NCBI GenBank assembly: GCA_964393335.1
Contig: CAYMTN010000216.1
Coordinates: 1 to 9,247 of the forward strand
Direction of reading: 5' to 3'
DNA from: CAYMTN01 sp964393335
Lineage (GTDB): Bacteria > Chloroflexota > Anaerolineae > Aggregatilineales > Aggregatilineaceae
Length of the DNA: 9,247 nucleotides
A program made the translations under genes and the position numbers. Below the pieces are notes generated by a model, which had not been told where the DNA came from, did no database searches, and saw only the letters and a list, made by a program, of their open reading frames with translations. Numbering within the stretch: position 1 is the stretch's first letter; each line of letters starts with the position of its first letter. Of the stretch, positions 6,843-9,247 are shown one piece after another.

Positions 6843-8023
6843 CGTGGCTCGGCCCGCCCGCCCTGCGCGATGTCGTAAACGCGCCCGCGCCACGTGAAGC
6901 TGTGCTGCACCAGCGCGCGCGCCCACAATACCGGCGCGATGAACGTATCCAGCATGAATAATTGGGCATAGGCGATCCACGAAAAGCCGCGCCCAAACCG
7001 GATGCGGTCGAGTTCGTAGGCAATCGCCAGGCGCAGCCACACGAAAAACCACCACGTCCGCCGCCCCCACCAGCGCCCCTCGCGTTCCGTGATGAATCCC
7101 AGCAGGAAACCGACCGTCAGCGGGTTGGTGATCGACCACGCCAGGAAATCGGGCAGGTTGGTGGCGCGGCTGATGATCAGCTTACGCTGGACGTGGTTGG
7201 TGCCTTCGTTGAACGTCTCCGGCTCCGGCACAAACCGCGCCGGGACCGGGATCGCCTGGATGCGATAGCCGATCTCACGCACGGCGCGCCCCAGGCTGAT
7301 ATCGTCGGCGGCCTCGTTCAGCAGGTGCAGCAACCCGCCGGCTTCGGCCAATACCTCGCGGCGGAAAATCATGAATCCGCTCGCCATGCCCTTGACCCGG
7401 TTGCTCAGCGCGGCGAAGGGCAGCCCGGCGGTGCGCGCGTGATTGATGTGCAGCGCGGTCAACATCTCGCCGCCGGTTGGTACGCGCCCCTCGCGGTGTT
7501 CCGGCTCGATCATCAGCGGCGGCGCGAACGCGGCTCCTACGGCGGGATCGGCCATGACCGCCAGCGCGGCGTTCCACAACTCCGCGTTGAGCTGCACGTT
7601 GGCATCGACAAACGCGATCAGGTCGCCGCGTGCCTGCTGGTAGCCCGCGTTGAGGTTGTGTACCTTGCCGACGTGGTCGCCTGCCGGGCCGCTGAGCACG
7701 ATACGGGCCGTATCCGGGTAACTCGCGGCCATTTCCTGCGCGAGCGGGTAGGCGGGATCGTTTTCATCTTCCAGCGCCAGGATCACGTCAAAATCGTCGG
7801 TCGGGCGGGTGATGACCAGCACGTGCAGCAGCGCGAGCGTATCCAGGCTCTTGCCGCGCAGCGGTACGATCACACTGATCGACGGGGCGGATTCGGCGGG
7901 TGGCGGCGGCACCTGACGCCAGAAACGGCGATTCGCCAGGTACACCAGCAGTTGGTACAGCGACGACAGAATCAGGGCGTTGACCAACAACGTTTCGACC
8001 GTATAACGCACGCGTTTTGACAT
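6839..8023 (-). CDS. Membrane glycosyltransferase, GT2/GT21-like (ceramide glucosyltransferase/HpnI type)
   Basis: This 394-residue inverting glycosyltransferase is likely to move a sugar from a nucleotide-sugar to a lipid acceptor at the membrane. It has an N-terminal membrane segment (about 11-30), a GT-A catalytic domain (about 48-270) beginning 'ISVIVPLRGK', and about three C-terminal hydrophobic stretches (295-312, 323-337, 349-373). Catalytic acidic motifs are 'EDENDP' (85-90), 'FVDANV' (138-143) and 'AADDISLGR' (238-246), in the D1/D2/D3 order of GT21. The C-terminal 'WRGRVYDI' (378-385) also resembles that group. The GT21 HxxRW element appears as 'HVQRK' (277-281), with Lys for Trp. 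ATG at 8023 is chosen for GGAG 5 nt upstream and a 16-bp gap after the kinase stop. A start at 8068 would overlap the kinase and add a poor Cys-rich leader. The acceptor (glycolipid, hopanoid-like or other) cannot be told. Confidence 0.87.
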   Translation of the reverse strand: MSKRVRYTVETLLVNALILSSLYQLLVYLANRRFWRQVPPPPAESAPSISVIVPLRGKSLDTLALLHVLVITRPTDDFDVILALEDENDPAYPLAQEMAASYPDTARIVLSGPAGDHVGKVHNLNAGYQQARGDLIAFVDANVQLNAELWNAALAVMADPAVGAAFAPPLMIEPEHREGRVPTGGEMLTALHINHARTAGLPFAALSNRVKGMASGFMIFRREVLAEAGGLLHLLNEAADDISLGRAVREIGYRIQAIPVPARFVPEPETFNEGTNHVQRKLIISRATNLPDFLAWSITNPLTVGFLLGFITEREGRWWGRRTWWFFVWLRLAIAYELDRIRFGRGFSWIAYAQLFMLDTFIAPVLWARALVQHSFTWRGRVYDIAQGGRAEPR

Positions 8024-8039
8024 CAGGACTCCGACAGAC

Positions 8040-9137
<1,098 letters not shown>

Positions 9138-9202
9138 TGGATCAAATGCCCGCCTGAGAAACGAATTTTTGCATGTTGCTGTCGCTGGGAGGTGAAATCA
9201 AC

Positions 9203-9247
9203 ATGAGTACAAAGCCCCATCCTAAAAACAACAACGCGGTCGGAACG
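9203..9247 (+). CDS. Start of an unidentified gene (cut by window edge)
   Basis: GGAGGTGA at 9188-9195 precedes an ATG at 9203 by 7 nt, one of the best ribosome binding sites in the window. Fifteen codons read openly to the edge, beginning 'MSTKPHPKNNNAVG', a hydrophilic Lys/Asn-rich start with no signal peptide. Too little is present to name it. It diverges from the kinase across only 65 bp and stands where the kinase's missing N-lobe would be expected, so either it replaced that end or the start is spurious. Confidence 0.5.
   Translation, partial: MSTKPHPKNNNAVGT

Overview
The window is GC-rich, gene-dense bacterial DNA with only ordinary cellular genes. I see no phage, transposon, CRISPR or RNA gene. 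The gene families point to Chloroflexota, probably near Anaerolineae: a membrane-anchored C39-like peptidase fused to a TPR tail behind a Thr/Pro linker, an EF-G-2-type GTPase, and a PknB-type kinase with a Pro-rich C-terminal tail. This assignment is inference from family resemblance, not from a marker gene.

Layout. Positions 1-1568 (minus) hold a MurJ/MviN-family flippase whose C-terminus runs off the left edge. Positions 1655-3268 (minus) hold the C39-like peptidase/TPR protein, 86 bp upstream of murJ on the same strand, so the two may be co-transcribed. Positions 3269-3846 are a divergent intergenic region with a very good sigma-70-type promoter (TTGACT-17-TACAAT). It drives an EF-G-like GTPase at 3847-5949 (plus), which ends at a textbook intrinsic terminator. 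A dienelactone-hydrolase-family alpha/beta hydrolase follows at 6118-6771 (plus) with its own -10 box and a strong ribosome binding site. It converges on a minus-strand pair: a Hanks-type Ser/Thr kinase (8040-9137) followed 16 bp downstream by a GT21-like membrane glycosyltransferase (6839-8023). At the right edge, an ATG with a strong Shine-Dalgarno opens a plus-strand gene that leaves the window after 15 codons.

How the genes may fit together (inference). Two minus-strand pairs concern the cell envelope: peptidase/TPR plus lipid flippase, and kinase plus lipid-type glycosyltransferase. The EF-G-like protein and the hydrolase look like independent units.

Most worth a second look: the kinase lacks a glycine-rich loop and any convincing start codon; the flippase lacks most of the charged residues that matter in E. 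coli MurJ and has an extra outside loop; and the EF-G homologue has Phe where the GTPase His of DxPGH should be. None of these amounts to a clearly new system; they are unusual members of known families.
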